Below are positions 7,864-16,629 of a stretch of 64,000 nucleotides of DNA, one piece after another. The stretch is taken from assembly GCA_016711605.1 (NCBI GenBank), contig JADJSS010000045.1, positions 248,001 through 312,000 of the forward strand, written 5' to 3'. Made by a program: the position numbers and the translations under genes. Source of the DNA: Saprospirales bacterium. GTDB lineage: Bacteria > Bacteroidota > Bacteroidia > Chitinophagales > JADIYW01. Position 1 is the first letter of the stretch. Every line of letters begins with the position of its first letter. The notes under the pieces are model-generated. The model had not been told where the DNA came from and searched no databases. It saw nothing but the letters and a program-made list of their open reading frames with translations.

Positions 7864-9279
7864 ATGAAAGTCGAACAAATTTATACAGGTTGCTTAGCAC
7901 AAGGAGCTTATTACATTACATCAAACGGCGAAGCTGCTATTATTGATCCATTACGCGAAGTAAAACCATACTTAGAAAGAGCAAAAAAAGATGATGTTAA
8001 AATTAAATACATTTTTGAAACACATTTTCACGCAGATTTTGTTTCTGGTCATATCGACTTAAGTAAAGAAACTGGAGCATCAATTGTTTACGGACCAAAT
8101 GCATCTTGTGAATTTAAATGCATTTCAGCTAAAGATGGTGAAGAATTTAAAATTGGTGATGTTACTATTAAAGTGTTACACACACCTGGTCATACAATGG
8201 AAAGTACTACTTATTTATTAAAAGATGAAAATGGAAAAGATTATGCAATATTTTCAGGTGACACCTTATTTTTAGGTGATGTCGGAAGGCCTGACTTAGC
8301 TCAAAAAGCAGCTAGCATGACAATGGAAGATTTAGCTGGTTTATTATATGATAGCTTAATGAATAAAATTATGCCATTAGCAGATGATGTAATTGTTTAT
8401 CCAGCGCATGGTGCAGGCAGTGCTTGCGGTAAAAACATGATGAAAGAAACTGTTGATACATTAGGTAATCAAAAAAGAATGAATTATGCCTTAAATCAAC
8501 CAGATAAAGATAGTTTCATAAAAGCAGTAACAGATGGATTACTTCCACCACCAGCTTATTTTCCAATGAATGTTGCCATGAATAAAAAAGGCTATGATTC
8601 TTTTGAATCTGTCTTAAACAATGGCATGAAAGCATTAACGGTAGAAGAATTTGAAGTAGTTGCAGAATCGATGAATGCACTTGTTTTAGATGCTAGAGAT
8701 CACAATGTTTTTTACAAAGGATTTATTCCTCAATCCATAAATATTAGCTTAAACGGAGATTTTGCGCCTTGGGTTGGTGCTTTAATTGCTGATGTAAAAC
8801 AACCTTTACTTTTGGTAACTGATTCAGAAAAAGAAGAAGAAACAGTAACGCGTTTAAGTCGTGTTGGATTTGATAATATTTTGGGTCATCTAAAAGGCGG
8901 ATTTCAATCTTGGTTAGATTCAGGAAAACAAGTTGATGTTATCGATAGGATTTCACCACAACAATTCGAAAAAGAATTCAAACTCAATGAAACCAAAGTT
9001 ATTGATGTGAGAAAGGAAAGTGAATATGCTGCAGAACATGTAGAAGATGCTTATAACAGACCACTTGCTTATATTAATGAATGGATTAAAGATGTAAATC
9101 CAACAGAACATTTCTTTATGCATTGTGGTGGTGGCTACAGAAGTATGTCAGCAGCTTCCATCTTGCAAGCGAGAGGTTATCGCAATTTCACAGAGATTGG
9201 TGGTGGATTTAGCGAAATTTCAAAAACAAGTGTTCCAAAAACAAACTTTGTTTGCCAAAGTAAAATGATGAACGTTTAA
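7864..9279 (+). CDS. persulfide dioxygenase-like MBL-fold hydrolase fused to two rhodanese domains
   Basis: A 471-residue cytoplasmic protein. Residues 1-245 are a metallo-beta-lactamase domain with the metal motif THFHADFVSGH (His54, His56, Asp58), GHTMES, SGDTLFLGDVGRPDL and VYPAHGAG, as in ETHE1/CstB-type persulfide dioxygenases that oxidise glutathione or low-molecular-weight persulfide to sulfite. Residues about 260-365 form a rhodanese domain lacking the catalytic Cys. Residues about 370-465 form a second one with an active loop HCGGGYRS. The ORF could begin 13 codons earlier but that would overlap the promoter; MKVEQIYTGC is the normal family start. It lies between the exporter and small rhodaneses, consistent with sulfane-sulfur detoxification. 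Confidence 0.92.
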   Translation: MKVEQIYTGCLAQGAYYITSNGEAAIIDPLREVKPYLERAKKDDVKIKYIFETHFHADFVSGHIDLSKETGASIVYGPNASCEFKCISAKDGEEFKIGDVTIKVLHTPGHTMESTTYLLKDENGKDYAIFSGDTLFLGDVGRPDLAQKAASMTMEDLAGLLYDSLMNKIMPLADDVIVYPAHGAGSACGKNMMKETVDTLGNQKRMNYALNQPDKDSFIKAVTDGLLPPPAYFPMNVAMNKKGYDSFESVLNNGMKALTVEEFEVVAESMNALVLDARDHNVFYKGFIPQSINISLNGDFAPWVGALIADVKQPLLLVTDSEKEEETVTRLSRVGFDNILGHLKGGFQSWLDSGKQVDVIDRISPQQFEKEFKLNETKVIDVRKESEYAAEHVEDAYNRPLAYINEWIKDVNPTEHFFMHCGGGYRSMSAASILQARGYRNFTEIGGGFSEISKTSVPKTNFVCQSKMMNV

Positions 9280-9297
9280 TAAACAATAAATAATTTC

Positions 9298-9335
9298 AAG
9301 TCAGGTAGTTACTATTAATTACCTGACTTCTTTTT
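9298..9335 (+). terminator. Rho-independent terminator after the persulfide dioxygenase gene
   Basis: A 10-bp perfect stem AAGTCAGGTA (9298-9307) with TACCTGACTT (9320-9329), 12-nt loop, followed by CTTTTT. It sits only 20 bp before the next start, with no promoter between, so downstream genes probably depend on partial read-through. Confidence 0.85.
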
Positions 9336-9356
9336 AATAATAAAAATAAAATTATC

Positions 9357-9671
9357 ATGATGAACTTTATAAAAAACTTATTTGGGAACACTAATACAAA
9401 TAATCTTTCTGAAATTATATCACAAGGTGCATTCTTAGTAGATGTTAGAACAACTCAAGAATTTGCTGAAAGTAAAATCAAAGGTGCTGTAAATATTCCA
9501 TTAGATAAAATCGCTTTACAAATTGAAAAATTTAAAAACAAAAATAATATTGTTGTTTTTTGTAGAAGTGGAAACAGAAGTGGTCAAGCAAAAGCAATAT
9601 TAGAAAGAAGCGGAATAATTAACGTAATCAATGGTGGTTCTTTTGGAAATATAAAACAACATGTAAAATAA
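9357..9671 (+). CDS. small cytoplasmic rhodanese
   Basis: A single-domain rhodanese of 104 residues: FLVDVRTTQEFAESKIKGAVNIPL (first motif, interrupted here for length) and the active-site loop FCRSGNRSGQA with the persulfide-carrying Cys at about residue 72. No signal peptide, so cytoplasmic. It would transfer sulfane sulfur between persulfide carriers. It starts 22 bp after a terminator and 5 bp before the next gene. The alternative start is the second ATG one codon later. Confidence 0.9.
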   Translation: MMNFIKNLFGNTNTNNLSEIISQGAFLVDVRTTQEFAESKIKGAVNIPLDKIALQIEKFKNKNNIVVFCRSGNRSGQAKAILERSGIINVINGGSFGNIKQHVK

Positions 9672-9676
9672 AAGCA

Positions 9677-9994
9677 ATGAGATTAATGATTTTTATTTTT
9701 TCTTTCTTAAGTATAGTGTCTTGTAATTTTTCTCAAAATGAAAATAAAGATTCTATTATAGTTGATGTTAGAACAACTGAAGAATGGCAACAAGATGGAC
9801 ATGCAGATTGCGCTGTAAACTATCCATTAGACCAATTTGAATCAAAAATTGAAGAGCTCAAAGCATATAAAAATGTTGCTTTAGTTTGCCGAAGTGGCAA
9901 CAGAGCAGAACAAGCGAAATTAATGCTAGAAAATAGTGGCTATCAACATGCTGAAAATAAAGGTGCTTGGCAAAATATAGTATGCGAAAAATAA
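9677..9994 (+). CDS. rhodanese lipoprotein (periplasmic side)
   Basis: A 105-residue rhodanese with a lipoprotein signal (IFSFLSIVSC, lipidated Cys at about residue 16). The domain shows VDVRTTEEWQQDGHADCAV and the active loop VCRSGNRAEQA. It is the exported counterpart of the preceding cytoplasmic copy, with which it shares the VDVRTT and CRSGNR motifs, suggesting a duplication. The pair would handle sulfane sulfur on the two sides of the inner membrane. An additional Cys (HADCAV) is not part of the family consensus. Confidence 0.9.
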   Translation: MRLMIFIFSFLSIVSCNFSQNENKDSIIVDVRTTEEWQQDGHADCAVNYPLDQFESKIEELKAYKNVALVCRSGNRAEQAKLMLENSGYQHAENKGAWQNIVCEK

Positions 9995-10017
9995 TTTTTA
10001 ATCAGTAAAAACAAAAT

Positions 10018-10587
10018 ATGAACATAATTGAAATCATAAAACAACCATGGCCATGGTATATTGCCGGTCCGTTAATTGGATTAACAGTACCTACTTTATT
10101 ATTGATTGGAAATAAATCATTTGGTATTAGTTCCTCTTTAAGACATGTTTGTGCTGCGTGTATTCCAGCAAACATACCATTCTTTAAATATGATTGGAAA
10201 AAAGAAATTTGGAATTTATTTTTTGTATCAGGAATATTTTTTGGCGGAATGATTGCTGCATATTTATTAGCAAATCCTAATCAAGTTATTGTACATCCAA
10301 CACTAGCAATAGAACTAGAAAAATATGGTATTACAGATTTTTCTGGCTTAGTTCCTGTTCAACTTTTCAATTGGTCAAACGTACTAACACTAAAAGGTTT
10401 TCTGATGTTGGTAGTTGGCGGTTTCATGGTTGGCTTCGGCACACGTTACGCTGGTGGTTGCACAAGCGGTCATGCTATTATGGGTTTGTCAACATTGCAA
10501 TGGCCATCATTAGTTGCAACATGTTGCTTTATGTTAGGCGGTTTTATTATGGCTAATTTTATTTTACCATTTATTCTTTCACTTTAA
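10018..10587 (+). CDS. YeeE/YedE family sulfur transporter, first half-type subunit
   Basis: A 189-residue inner-membrane protein with about five helices. The diagnostic YeeE/YedE motifs are FGISSSLRHVCAAC (about residues 40-53) and GFGTRYAGGCTSGHAIMG (about 139-156), with conserved Cys residues that pass thiosulfate or sulfane sulfur in characterised homologs such as TsuA. This half-length form normally pairs with the following gene, and together they equal one full YeeE protein. Spacing to the partner is 12 bp, so cotranscription and a joint pore are likely. Confidence 0.9.
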   Translation: MNIIEIIKQPWPWYIAGPLIGLTVPTLLLIGNKSFGISSSLRHVCAACIPANIPFFKYDWKKEIWNLFFVSGIFFGGMIAAYLLANPNQVIVHPTLAIELEKYGITDFSGLVPVQLFNWSNVLTLKGFLMLVVGGFMVGFGTRYAGGCTSGHAIMGLSTLQWPSLVATCCFMLGGFIMANFILPFILSL

Positions 10588-10599
10588 TTTATTTATGTA

Positions 10600-11112
10600 A
10601 TGCAAAATATAGAACAACAAACTATAGAAACAAACACGGACTTTGAAGTACGCTCACTAGATGCTATATGTGTAAATGAAAGTCATTTGGAGCATAAATG
10701 GTATCATAATCTCAAATATGTAGCCGTTGGAATAGCATTCGGAATCGTTTTTGTAAAAGCAGAAATCATTAGTTGGTTTCGAATTCAAGAAATGTTTCGT
10801 TTGCAATCATTTCACATGTACGGTGTTATTGGCAGCGCAGTCATTGTTGGAATGATATCTGTTTTCTTAATTAAAATATTCAATGTAAAAACCATCTACG
10901 GTGAAACGATTGAGTTCCATCCTAAGGCATTCAATAAAGGTCAGATTTATGGTGGTTTACTATTTGGATTAGGTTGGGCAATTACAGGTGCTTGTCCTGG
11001 TCCATTATTTGCACAAATTGGCTCTGGTGCTTCCGTAATCATAATTACTTTATTAAGTGCTACACTTGGAACTTGGGTTTATGGTTATATTAGAGAAAAA
11101 CTTCCTCACTAA
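10600..11112 (+). CDS. YeeE/YedE family sulfur transporter, second half-type subunit (DUF6691-like)
   Basis: A 170-residue membrane protein. After a polar N-terminal 40 residues it has four helices and the conserved motif FGLGWAITGACPGPLFAQIG (about 122-141), the second half-site of YeeE proteins, with Cys in GACPGP. The partner gene is immediately upstream. Thiosulfate import or export is the family role; direction here is inference. A terminal gap of 11 bp leads to the cytochrome gene, which oxidises thiosulfate in its family, so substrate supply is a plausible link. Confidence 0.88.
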   Translation: MQNIEQQTIETNTDFEVRSLDAICVNESHLEHKWYHNLKYVAVGIAFGIVFVKAEIISWFRIQEMFRLQSFHMYGVIGSAVIVGMISVFLIKIFNVKTIYGETIEFHPKAFNKGQIYGGLLFGLGWAITGACPGPLFAQIGSGASVIIITLLSATLGTWVYGYIREKLPH

Positions 11113-11123
11113 AAAAAAATACA

Positions 11124-12209
11124 ATGAACGATAATAATACAGATAAAAAAAAATCTCAAGATAGACTTCTGGATATCATGAATAATTTATTACGTATTAT
11201 AGCATTATTAGTTGCTGGTATTATTATCTTGCCTCTTATTGTCTTTTATAAAGAAGATGTCTATACTTTCTTTAAAAAAAATGATAAAAATTCTGACAAT
11301 TTAAGTTTGCAAATTTCAACTGAAACCAAACAAACAACGTCTACAGAAACATTTTGGTCTGCTGCAAACATTGAAAATATTACCGATGAAAAATTAAAAG
11401 CAGAAGTAACTTATGGCAAAGAACTAATTATGCATACTGCAAAATATTTAGGTCCAAAAGGTAGTGTACTAAAAATCAGCAATGGTATGAATTGTCAGAA
11501 TTGTCATTTAGATGCCGGAACAAAAACATTTGGAAATAATTATGGTTCTGTTGCTTCTTTATATCCAAAATTTAGAGCTAGAAGTGGCAAAGAAGAAAAT
11601 ATTTACAAGCGTGTAAATGATTGTTTTGAAAGAAGTTTAAACGGCAAAGCATTAGATACGCTTGGCAAAGAAATGCAGGCAATCAAAGCTTATATTACTT
11701 ATATCGGAAGCAATGTAAAAAAAGGTGAAAAAGCAAAAGGTGCTGGTTTTAAAGATTTAGCATTCTTAAACAGAGCAGCAAATCCAGGCAATGGAAAAAC
11801 AGTTTACGTTGCTAAATGTCAAAGTTGTCATCAACCAAATGGTGAAGGAACTTTAAATCCAGAAGGAACTGAATACGCATTTCCACCACTTTGGGGCAAA
11901 AATAGTTACAACGATGGTGCTGGTTTATACCGTTTAAGCAATTTCGCAAAGTATGTAAAAAATAATATGCCTTTAGGTGTAACTCATGACAACACACAAT
12001 TAACTGACGAAGAAGCTTGGGATTTGGCAGCTTTTGTGAATACGCAATCAAGACCACATAAAAATACGCCTAAAGATTGGCCAGATATTGCTAAAAAACC
12101 TGTTGACCATCCATTTGGACCTTATGCTGACAAGTTTCCAGAACAACAACACAAATTGGGTCCGTTTCAACCAATAGTTGATTTTCAAAAATCAATGTCA
12201 AAAAAATAA
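11124..12209 (+). CDS. tsdA: TsdA-like dihaem cytochrome c (thiosulfate dehydrogenase)
   Basis: A 361-residue protein with an N-terminal membrane anchor (about residues 22-43) and a periplasmic dihaem part. Haem motifs are CQNCH at 124-128 and CQSCH at 232-236. Between them the TsdA signature RVNDCFERSLNG holds Cys167, which corresponds to the distal cysteine ligand of haem 1 in Allochromatium TsdA. YPKFRARSG is also conserved. TsdA couples two thiosulfates to tetrathionate, giving two electrons to the respiratory chain, or runs in reverse. Unlike most TsdA it keeps an uncleaved anchor. It lies between the YeeE pair and the SoxB-like gene. Confidence 0.85.
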   Translation: MNDNNTDKKKSQDRLLDIMNNLLRIIALLVAGIIILPLIVFYKEDVYTFFKKNDKNSDNLSLQISTETKQTTSTETFWSAANIENITDEKLKAEVTYGKELIMHTAKYLGPKGSVLKISNGMNCQNCHLDAGTKTFGNNYGSVASLYPKFRARSGKEENIYKRVNDCFERSLNGKALDTLGKEMQAIKAYITYIGSNVKKGEKAKGAGFKDLAFLNRAANPGNGKTVYVAKCQSCHQPNGEGTLNPEGTEYAFPPLWGKNSYNDGAGLYRLSNFAKYVKNNMPLGVTHDNTQLTDEEAWDLAAFVNTQSRPHKNTPKDWPDIAKKPVDHPFGPYADKFPEQQHKLGPFQPIVDFQKSMSKK

Positions 12210-12234
12210 TGATTCATTTTTAAACAAAGTATCT

Positions 12235-13926
12235 ATGGAAAATAATAGGAGAGACTTCTTAAAAAAATTAGGGACACTAAGTGCTAGCATTGGTTTGTTA
12301 TCAGCACCAACAGATGCTTTTTCAAAATCATCATCAAAAAATAAAACAAAATCTATTTCTAGCAGTAATAAACCGTTTACCATTTCAATACTTCAAACTA
12401 CAGATGTGCATTGTCAGGTTCATCCACATGATGAATTATTTTGGGAAAATGAAAAATCTGTATTTCGCAAAACTGGTGGTTATGCACACTTGGCTACTTA
12501 TTTAGATAAAACACGTAGAAAATACGAAGACAGTTTTTTAATAGACACTGGCGATATGTTCCAAGGCAGCGAACTTTCCGTAAAAACAACTGGTAAAGCG
12601 ATGTCACCAATCTTAAATGCTTTAGGTTATGATTTATACTTGCCAGGAAATTGGGAAGTTATTTATTATAAAAAAGCTATGCAAACTTTATTAGGTTCTT
12701 TAAATGCTCCAAAAGTATGTGCAAATATGTACCACGATTTAGGTGAAGGAAAAAAAGGTGAACTTATTTTTCCAGCTTACCATATCTGGAATACTAATGG
12801 TGTGAAAATTGGATTTATTGGTTATACAGATCCGTTAGTTCCAATCAGGCAATCACCAAATTACAGCAAAGGAATTATCTATACCAAACCTGAAGAAAAC
12901 TTACCACATTACGTAGATGTTTTACGCAATCAAGAGCAATGCGCTTTTGTTATTGTTGTAGCACATTTAGGATTGTCACAACAGTTATATTTAGCTAATC
13001 TTCCAGAATGCGAAGGCGTTGATTATATTTTAGGTGGTGATACACATGAACGTGTTCGCGAACCAATTATTTGTAAATATGCAAAAGTAGTGGAACCAGG
13101 TGCATTTGGTTCTTTTGTTGGCAGGTTAGACTTAACCATACAAAATGGAAAAGTAATTAAGGATGAATATACTTTAGATGAAATAGATGCATCAAAATAC
13201 AAACCATCTAATAATATTTCTAAATTAATTGAAGTAAATGAATCTCCTTTTAAAGATGATATTTATAAAATAGTTGGTTACAGCACCATTCCATTATATA
13301 GATATTTTGTTGTTGAAAACACCATTGATACTTTAATTTTAGATGCATTAAAATGGAAAATGAATGATGTAGATATTGTGCTTTCCAATGGCTTTCGATT
13401 TTGTCCACCACGCTCAACACCAGATGCAACAGGTAATATACCAATAACTAATGGTTTCATATATGATATGCTTCCTGTAGATAGTACAGTTCGTACCGGT
13501 ACAGTTACCGGAAAACAAATTAAAGAATGGTTAGAAAAAGAATTGAATAATGTATTTGCAGAAAATGCGTCAGAACGTTTTGGTGGTTGGGTCATTAAGT
13601 TTAAAGGTATGACTATAACATTCAAAGCATTTGCACCAAAAGGCAAAAGAGTAGAAACTATAATGATTGCTGGACAACCAATAGATGTAGAAAAAAATTA
13701 CCGCATTTGCGCTTGTGAAAGAGATGGTGACCCTTCTGATATGTTATGCAGAATGAAAGGTGTCGCAGAAGCAAAAAACACACCATACACTCTTCATTCC
13801 GTTATGAAAGATTATTTAAAAGCAAACTCACCAGTAACACCATCTTTACCATTATCAGCAAAAATATTAGATGCACCACAAACTTTATTGTCACAAGTAC
13901 ATGGTGTTAAATATCAATTTCGTTAA
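12235..13926 (+). CDS. soxB: SoxB-like thiosulfohydrolase (metallophosphatase/5'-nucleotidase fold), Tat-exported
   Basis: A 563-residue protein with a Tat signal (NNRRDFLKKLG, residues 3-13). The N-terminal metallophosphatase domain has LQTTDVHCQV, IDTGDMFQGSE, the GNWE motif where nucleotidases have GNHE, VVAHLGLSQ and GGDTHERV. The C-terminal 5'-nucleotidase domain has SNGFRF. Trp in place of His in the third motif is the hallmark of SoxB, which releases sulfate from SoxY-bound thiosulfonate using manganese. No soxY or soxZ is visible in the window, so its carrier is unknown. The ATG at 12235 is chosen over one 57 bp upstream, since the latter overlaps the cytochrome gene and precedes the Tat motif. 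Confidence 0.85.
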   Translation: MENNRRDFLKKLGTLSASIGLLSAPTDAFSKSSSKNKTKSISSSNKPFTISILQTTDVHCQVHPHDELFWENEKSVFRKTGGYAHLATYLDKTRRKYEDSFLIDTGDMFQGSELSVKTTGKAMSPILNALGYDLYLPGNWEVIYYKKAMQTLLGSLNAPKVCANMYHDLGEGKKGELIFPAYHIWNTNGVKIGFIGYTDPLVPIRQSPNYSKGIIYTKPEENLPHYVDVLRNQEQCAFVIVVAHLGLSQQLYLANLPECEGVDYILGGDTHERVREPIICKYAKVVEPGAFGSFVGRLDLTIQNGKVIKDEYTLDEIDASKYKPSNNISKLIEVNESPFKDDIYKIVGYSTIPLYRYFVVENTIDTLILDALKWKMNDVDIVLSNGFRFCPPRSTPDATGNIPITNGFIYDMLPVDSTVRTGTVTGKQIKEWLEKELNNVFAENASERFGGWVIKFKGMTITFKAFAPKGKRVETIMIAGQPIDVEKNYRICACERDGDPSDMLCRMKGVAEAKNTPYTLHSVMKDYLKANSPVTPSLPLSAKILDAPQTLLSQVHGVKYQFR

Positions 13927-13938
13927 ATAAAAAATAAA

Positions 13939-14370
13939 ATGAAAAAGTTAGTATTTATTGTATTGACGACACTAATAGTGTTCAATATTTCTGCAAAAAG
14001 CAGTAAAAGCAAATCAAAAGAAAGTGTACATAAAATTGTATTTCAATTAACAACTAATGATACATTGGCACACAAATCTTTAATGAAACAACTCAACAAT
14101 ATAACATCGGTTGCGCCAACTACTAAAATTGAAGTAGTTTGTCATGGACCAGGTTTAGATATGCTGGTATCTGATAAAACAATAGTTCTTGAAAAAATTA
14201 AGCAACTAAAAGCAATTGGTGTTGATTTTGTTGCGTGTGAATTTTCTATCAAAGAACGAAATGTTCCAATCGAAAAAATAATTCCAGAAGCTGGTTTTGT
14301 AAAAGCTGGTATTATTGAAATTGTTTCCAAACAAGAACAAGGCTGGAGCTATATTAAATCAGGTTTCTGA
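13939..14370 (+). CDS. exported DsrE/DsrF-like sulfur-relay protein
   Basis: A 143-residue protein with a cleavable signal peptide (about residues 1-19, NISA). The mature domain reads KIVFQLTTNDTLAHKSLMKQ, KIEVVCHGPGLDML and GVDFVACEFSIKERN, the DsrE-like fold common in Bacteroidota sulfur loci. Two Cys (about 71 and 98) lie where sulfur carriers of this fold bind persulfide. It is 12 bp after the SoxB-like gene, which makes it the most likely sulfur carrier or partner in the absence of SoxYZ; that is inference. Confidence 0.85.
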   Translation: MKKLVFIVLTTLIVFNISAKSSKSKSKESVHKIVFQLTTNDTLAHKSLMKQLNNITSVAPTTKIEVVCHGPGLDMLVSDKTIVLEKIKQLKAIGVDFVACEFSIKERNVPIEKIIPEAGFVKAGIIEIVSKQEQGWSYIKSGF

Positions 14371-14418
14371 TGAAGTAAGAAGCAATCATTTATTTAATAA
14401 ATTTCATTTTCAACTATC

Positions 14419-15843
14419 ATGAAAAAACAGTTTTTTATACTGTTAATGGCTTTGCTATTTTCAAAAACAAGTAAATCACAACATCAGGAAATCTCTGAGA
14501 AACCAAGTATTTGGAAAAATATACAAACCAAAACAAAAGACTCTTCTACTTTATTATTTGCCATTAAAAATGGAAAAGTAAATGTGCATCTTCGTTATTT
14601 CTTAATGGCTACTGATAATCAAAAAGGATTAACCGATTATTTTGCGAACGCATTAGGTGGTGGCTTACGTTATGAAACAGCACCATTTCACGGCTTCCAA
14701 ATAGCTGCTAGTGGATTTTTTGTTTTCAATATTGGTTCTTCCAGTTTTACCAAACCAGATTCAACAACCGGACAGCTCAATCGATATGAGGTTGCCTTAT
14801 TTGATATTGAAGAACCTTCTGAAAAAAAAGATATAGGTAGATTAGAAGAATTATACTTGAAATACAACATCAAAAAATCTCATTTAATTTTTGGACGACA
14901 ACACATCAACACACCATTTATCAACTTACAAGATGGTAGAATGAGTCCAACTTCTGTGGAAGGTTTATGGACAGAAATCAACGAACTTAAAAATACCAAA
15001 ATTGAAGCTGGGTTGCTTTATCAAATTTCACCCAGAGCTTCCAACAACTGGTATTTTCCTGGACAAACCATTGGAATTTATCCAACTGGTGTTACTACAA
15101 CTGGTGCAAAATCAAATTACATCAACCAACTTAACAGTAAAGTAGTTGCTATGATTGGTGTGCAATGGCAACCTGTAAAATATATAAAACTACACGCTTG
15201 GGAAATGTTTACACATAATATTTTCAATTCATTTTTATTGCAGACAGATTTGCAATATCCATTTAAAAAAGGTTCAGTACTTTTTGCTTCTGGACAAATG
15301 AGAAGACAAGACGCAATAAAAGATGGTGGAAATGCAGATGCAACTAAAACTTATTTTGAAAAGAATGGTAAAGCCATGACGTTTGGTGCAAGACTTGGTT
15401 GGAAAACGAAAGAAATAGAAATCAGCATCAACTACAATCGTATTACAAAACACGGTAGATATTTAATGCCAAGAGAATGGGGCCGAGATCCTTTCTTTAC
15501 ATTTTTACCAAGAGAAAGAAATGAAGGATTTGGCGACGTACATGCTGTAATGGGAAAAATAAATTACAATCTATCTAAAATTAATTTGAAATTATCGTTG
15601 GGTGCTGGATATTACAAATTACCAGATGTGAAAAATTATCGACTTAACAAATATGGTTTGCCTAGTTACACACAAATTAATGCCGACATCAGGTATACGT
15701 TTCCCAAAAAATGGAATGGCTTAGATGTTCAATTATTAATTGCAGGAAAAATAAACAGTGGAGAAAACTATAATAATGCTAAATTTGTTTTTAATAAAAC
15801 TAACATGGTTCAATATAGTTTTGTATTGAATTATCATTTCTAA
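14419..15843 (+). CDS. outer-membrane beta-barrel porin, OprD-like
   Basis: A 474-residue protein with a signal peptide (about 1-20) and alternating amphipathic strands that end in a C-terminal Phe (FVLNYHF), the outer-membrane assembly signal. FGRQHINTPFINLQDGRM is the segment shared with OprD-family porins. As the last structural gene of the sulfur operon it could pass small sulfur anions through the outer membrane. Spacing to the regulator gene is 5 bp. Confidence 0.78.
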   Translation: MKKQFFILLMALLFSKTSKSQHQEISEKPSIWKNIQTKTKDSSTLLFAIKNGKVNVHLRYFLMATDNQKGLTDYFANALGGGLRYETAPFHGFQIAASGFFVFNIGSSSFTKPDSTTGQLNRYEVALFDIEEPSEKKDIGRLEELYLKYNIKKSHLIFGRQHINTPFINLQDGRMSPTSVEGLWTEINELKNTKIEAGLLYQISPRASNNWYFPGQTIGIYPTGVTTTGAKSNYINQLNSKVVAMIGVQWQPVKYIKLHAWEMFTHNIFNSFLLQTDLQYPFKKGSVLFASGQMRRQDAIKDGGNADATKTYFEKNGKAMTFGARLGWKTKEIEISINYNRITKHGRYLMPREWGRDPFFTFLPRERNEGFGDVHAVMGKINYNLSKINLKLSLGAGYYKLPDVKNYRLNKYGLPSYTQINADIRYTFPKKWNGLDVQLLIAGKINSGENYNNAKFVFNKTNMVQYSFVLNYHF

Positions 15844-15848
15844 ATATT

Positions 15849-16478
15849 ATGACAAGTACTGCAAATTTTACTTCAACATTTGAACCCGAATTAGTTAAAG
15901 AAATTTTTCAATTCGGCGACATTAAAAGTTTTAAAGAAGGTGACGTAATTATGGATTATGGTAAATATGTTCGCATGATGCCAATCATTACAAAAGGTAC
16001 CGTAAAAGTTTCTAGAATGGAAGAAAACGGCAAAGAACTCTTGCTCTATTATTTATCTAATAATGAAAGTTGTTCCATGGCTTATAGTTGTTGCATGGAA
16101 GCTAAAAAAAGCGAAGTACGAGCCATTGCTGAAGATGATGTTGAATTGATTGCTATACCACATTTAAAACTGGAAGAATGGTTGTGCAAATATCCAAGTT
16201 GGAAGAATTATATTTTCCATAGTTTTAATGAACGGTTTATTGAACTACTCAAAACTATAGATGTAATTGCCTTTGAAAATTTAGATGAACGCTTAATCAA
16301 TTACTTGAAAAAGAAAGCAGAAGTATTTGGCAAAACAGTTTTGCAATTGTCGCACAACCAAATTGCTGAAGAAATGGGAACCAGTCGCGTCGTAATTTCA
16401 CGTTTGTTAAAACGATTAGAAAATGACCAAAAAATATTATTGTACAGAAACGAAATTAAATTACTAAAAGCTTTTTAA
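15849..16478 (+). CDS. Crp/Fnr family regulator, predicted activator of the sulfur locus
   Basis: A 209-residue regulator: cNMP-type sensor barrel (about 20-130), dimer helix (about 130-150) and winged HTH (LSHNQIAEEMGTSRVVISRLLKRLEND, about 166-192). The sensor carries an unusual Cys set in SCSMAYSCCMEAKKSEV (about residues 76-92). Similar Cys-bearing Fnr-type proteins accompany MBL-rhodanese loci in Bacteroidota, so sensing of persulfide or redox state is plausible. It ends the operon, 5 bp after the porin. GTAAC-N4-GTTAC matches the kind of palindrome such proteins bind, and its four copies surround exactly this locus. Confidence 0.9.
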   Translation: MTSTANFTSTFEPELVKEIFQFGDIKSFKEGDVIMDYGKYVRMMPIITKGTVKVSRMEENGKELLLYYLSNNESCSMAYSCCMEAKKSEVRAIAEDDVELIAIPHLKLEEWLCKYPSWKNYIFHSFNERFIELLKTIDVIAFENLDERLINYLKKKAEVFGKTVLQLSHNQIAEEMGTSRVVISRLLKRLENDQKILLYRNEIKLLKAF

Positions 16479-16505
16479 CAAAATCAGAAAAGTAAACTAC
16501 ATTGT

Positions 16506-16610
16506 TTATTTTGATTGACTTTTTTCTATTTCCAGTTTATAAAATAACCAGCCGAACCCAATAATAAAATGTAAAATTATTACCGAAAAAATAATCCACT
16601 CTGAATGCAT
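16506..16610 (-). CDS. 34-aa single-pass membrane protein
   Basis: A short reverse-strand frame encoding one transmembrane helix (IIFSVIILHFIIGFGWLFY) between an acidic N-terminus (MHSEW) and a charged tail (KLEIEKSQSK). The MxxEW start and the H-x-x-x-GFGW pattern recall a family of tiny proteins in Bacteroidota. Strong support comes from its promoter: a perfect operator of the sulfur regulon with a perfect TAATTTTG box stands 20 bp upstream in the right orientation. It converges on the 3' end of the regulator gene. It may stabilise a membrane complex of the sulfur pathway; that is speculation. Confidence 0.7.
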   Translation of the reverse strand: MHSEWIIFSVIILHFIIGFGWLFYKLEIEKSQSK

Positions 16611-16629
16611 CGTGTTGTTTTTAACTACT

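Noticed and set aside
12178..12234. Longer start for the SoxB-like gene
   Set aside because: It overlaps the cytochrome gene and would bury the Tat motif behind 19 extra residues.
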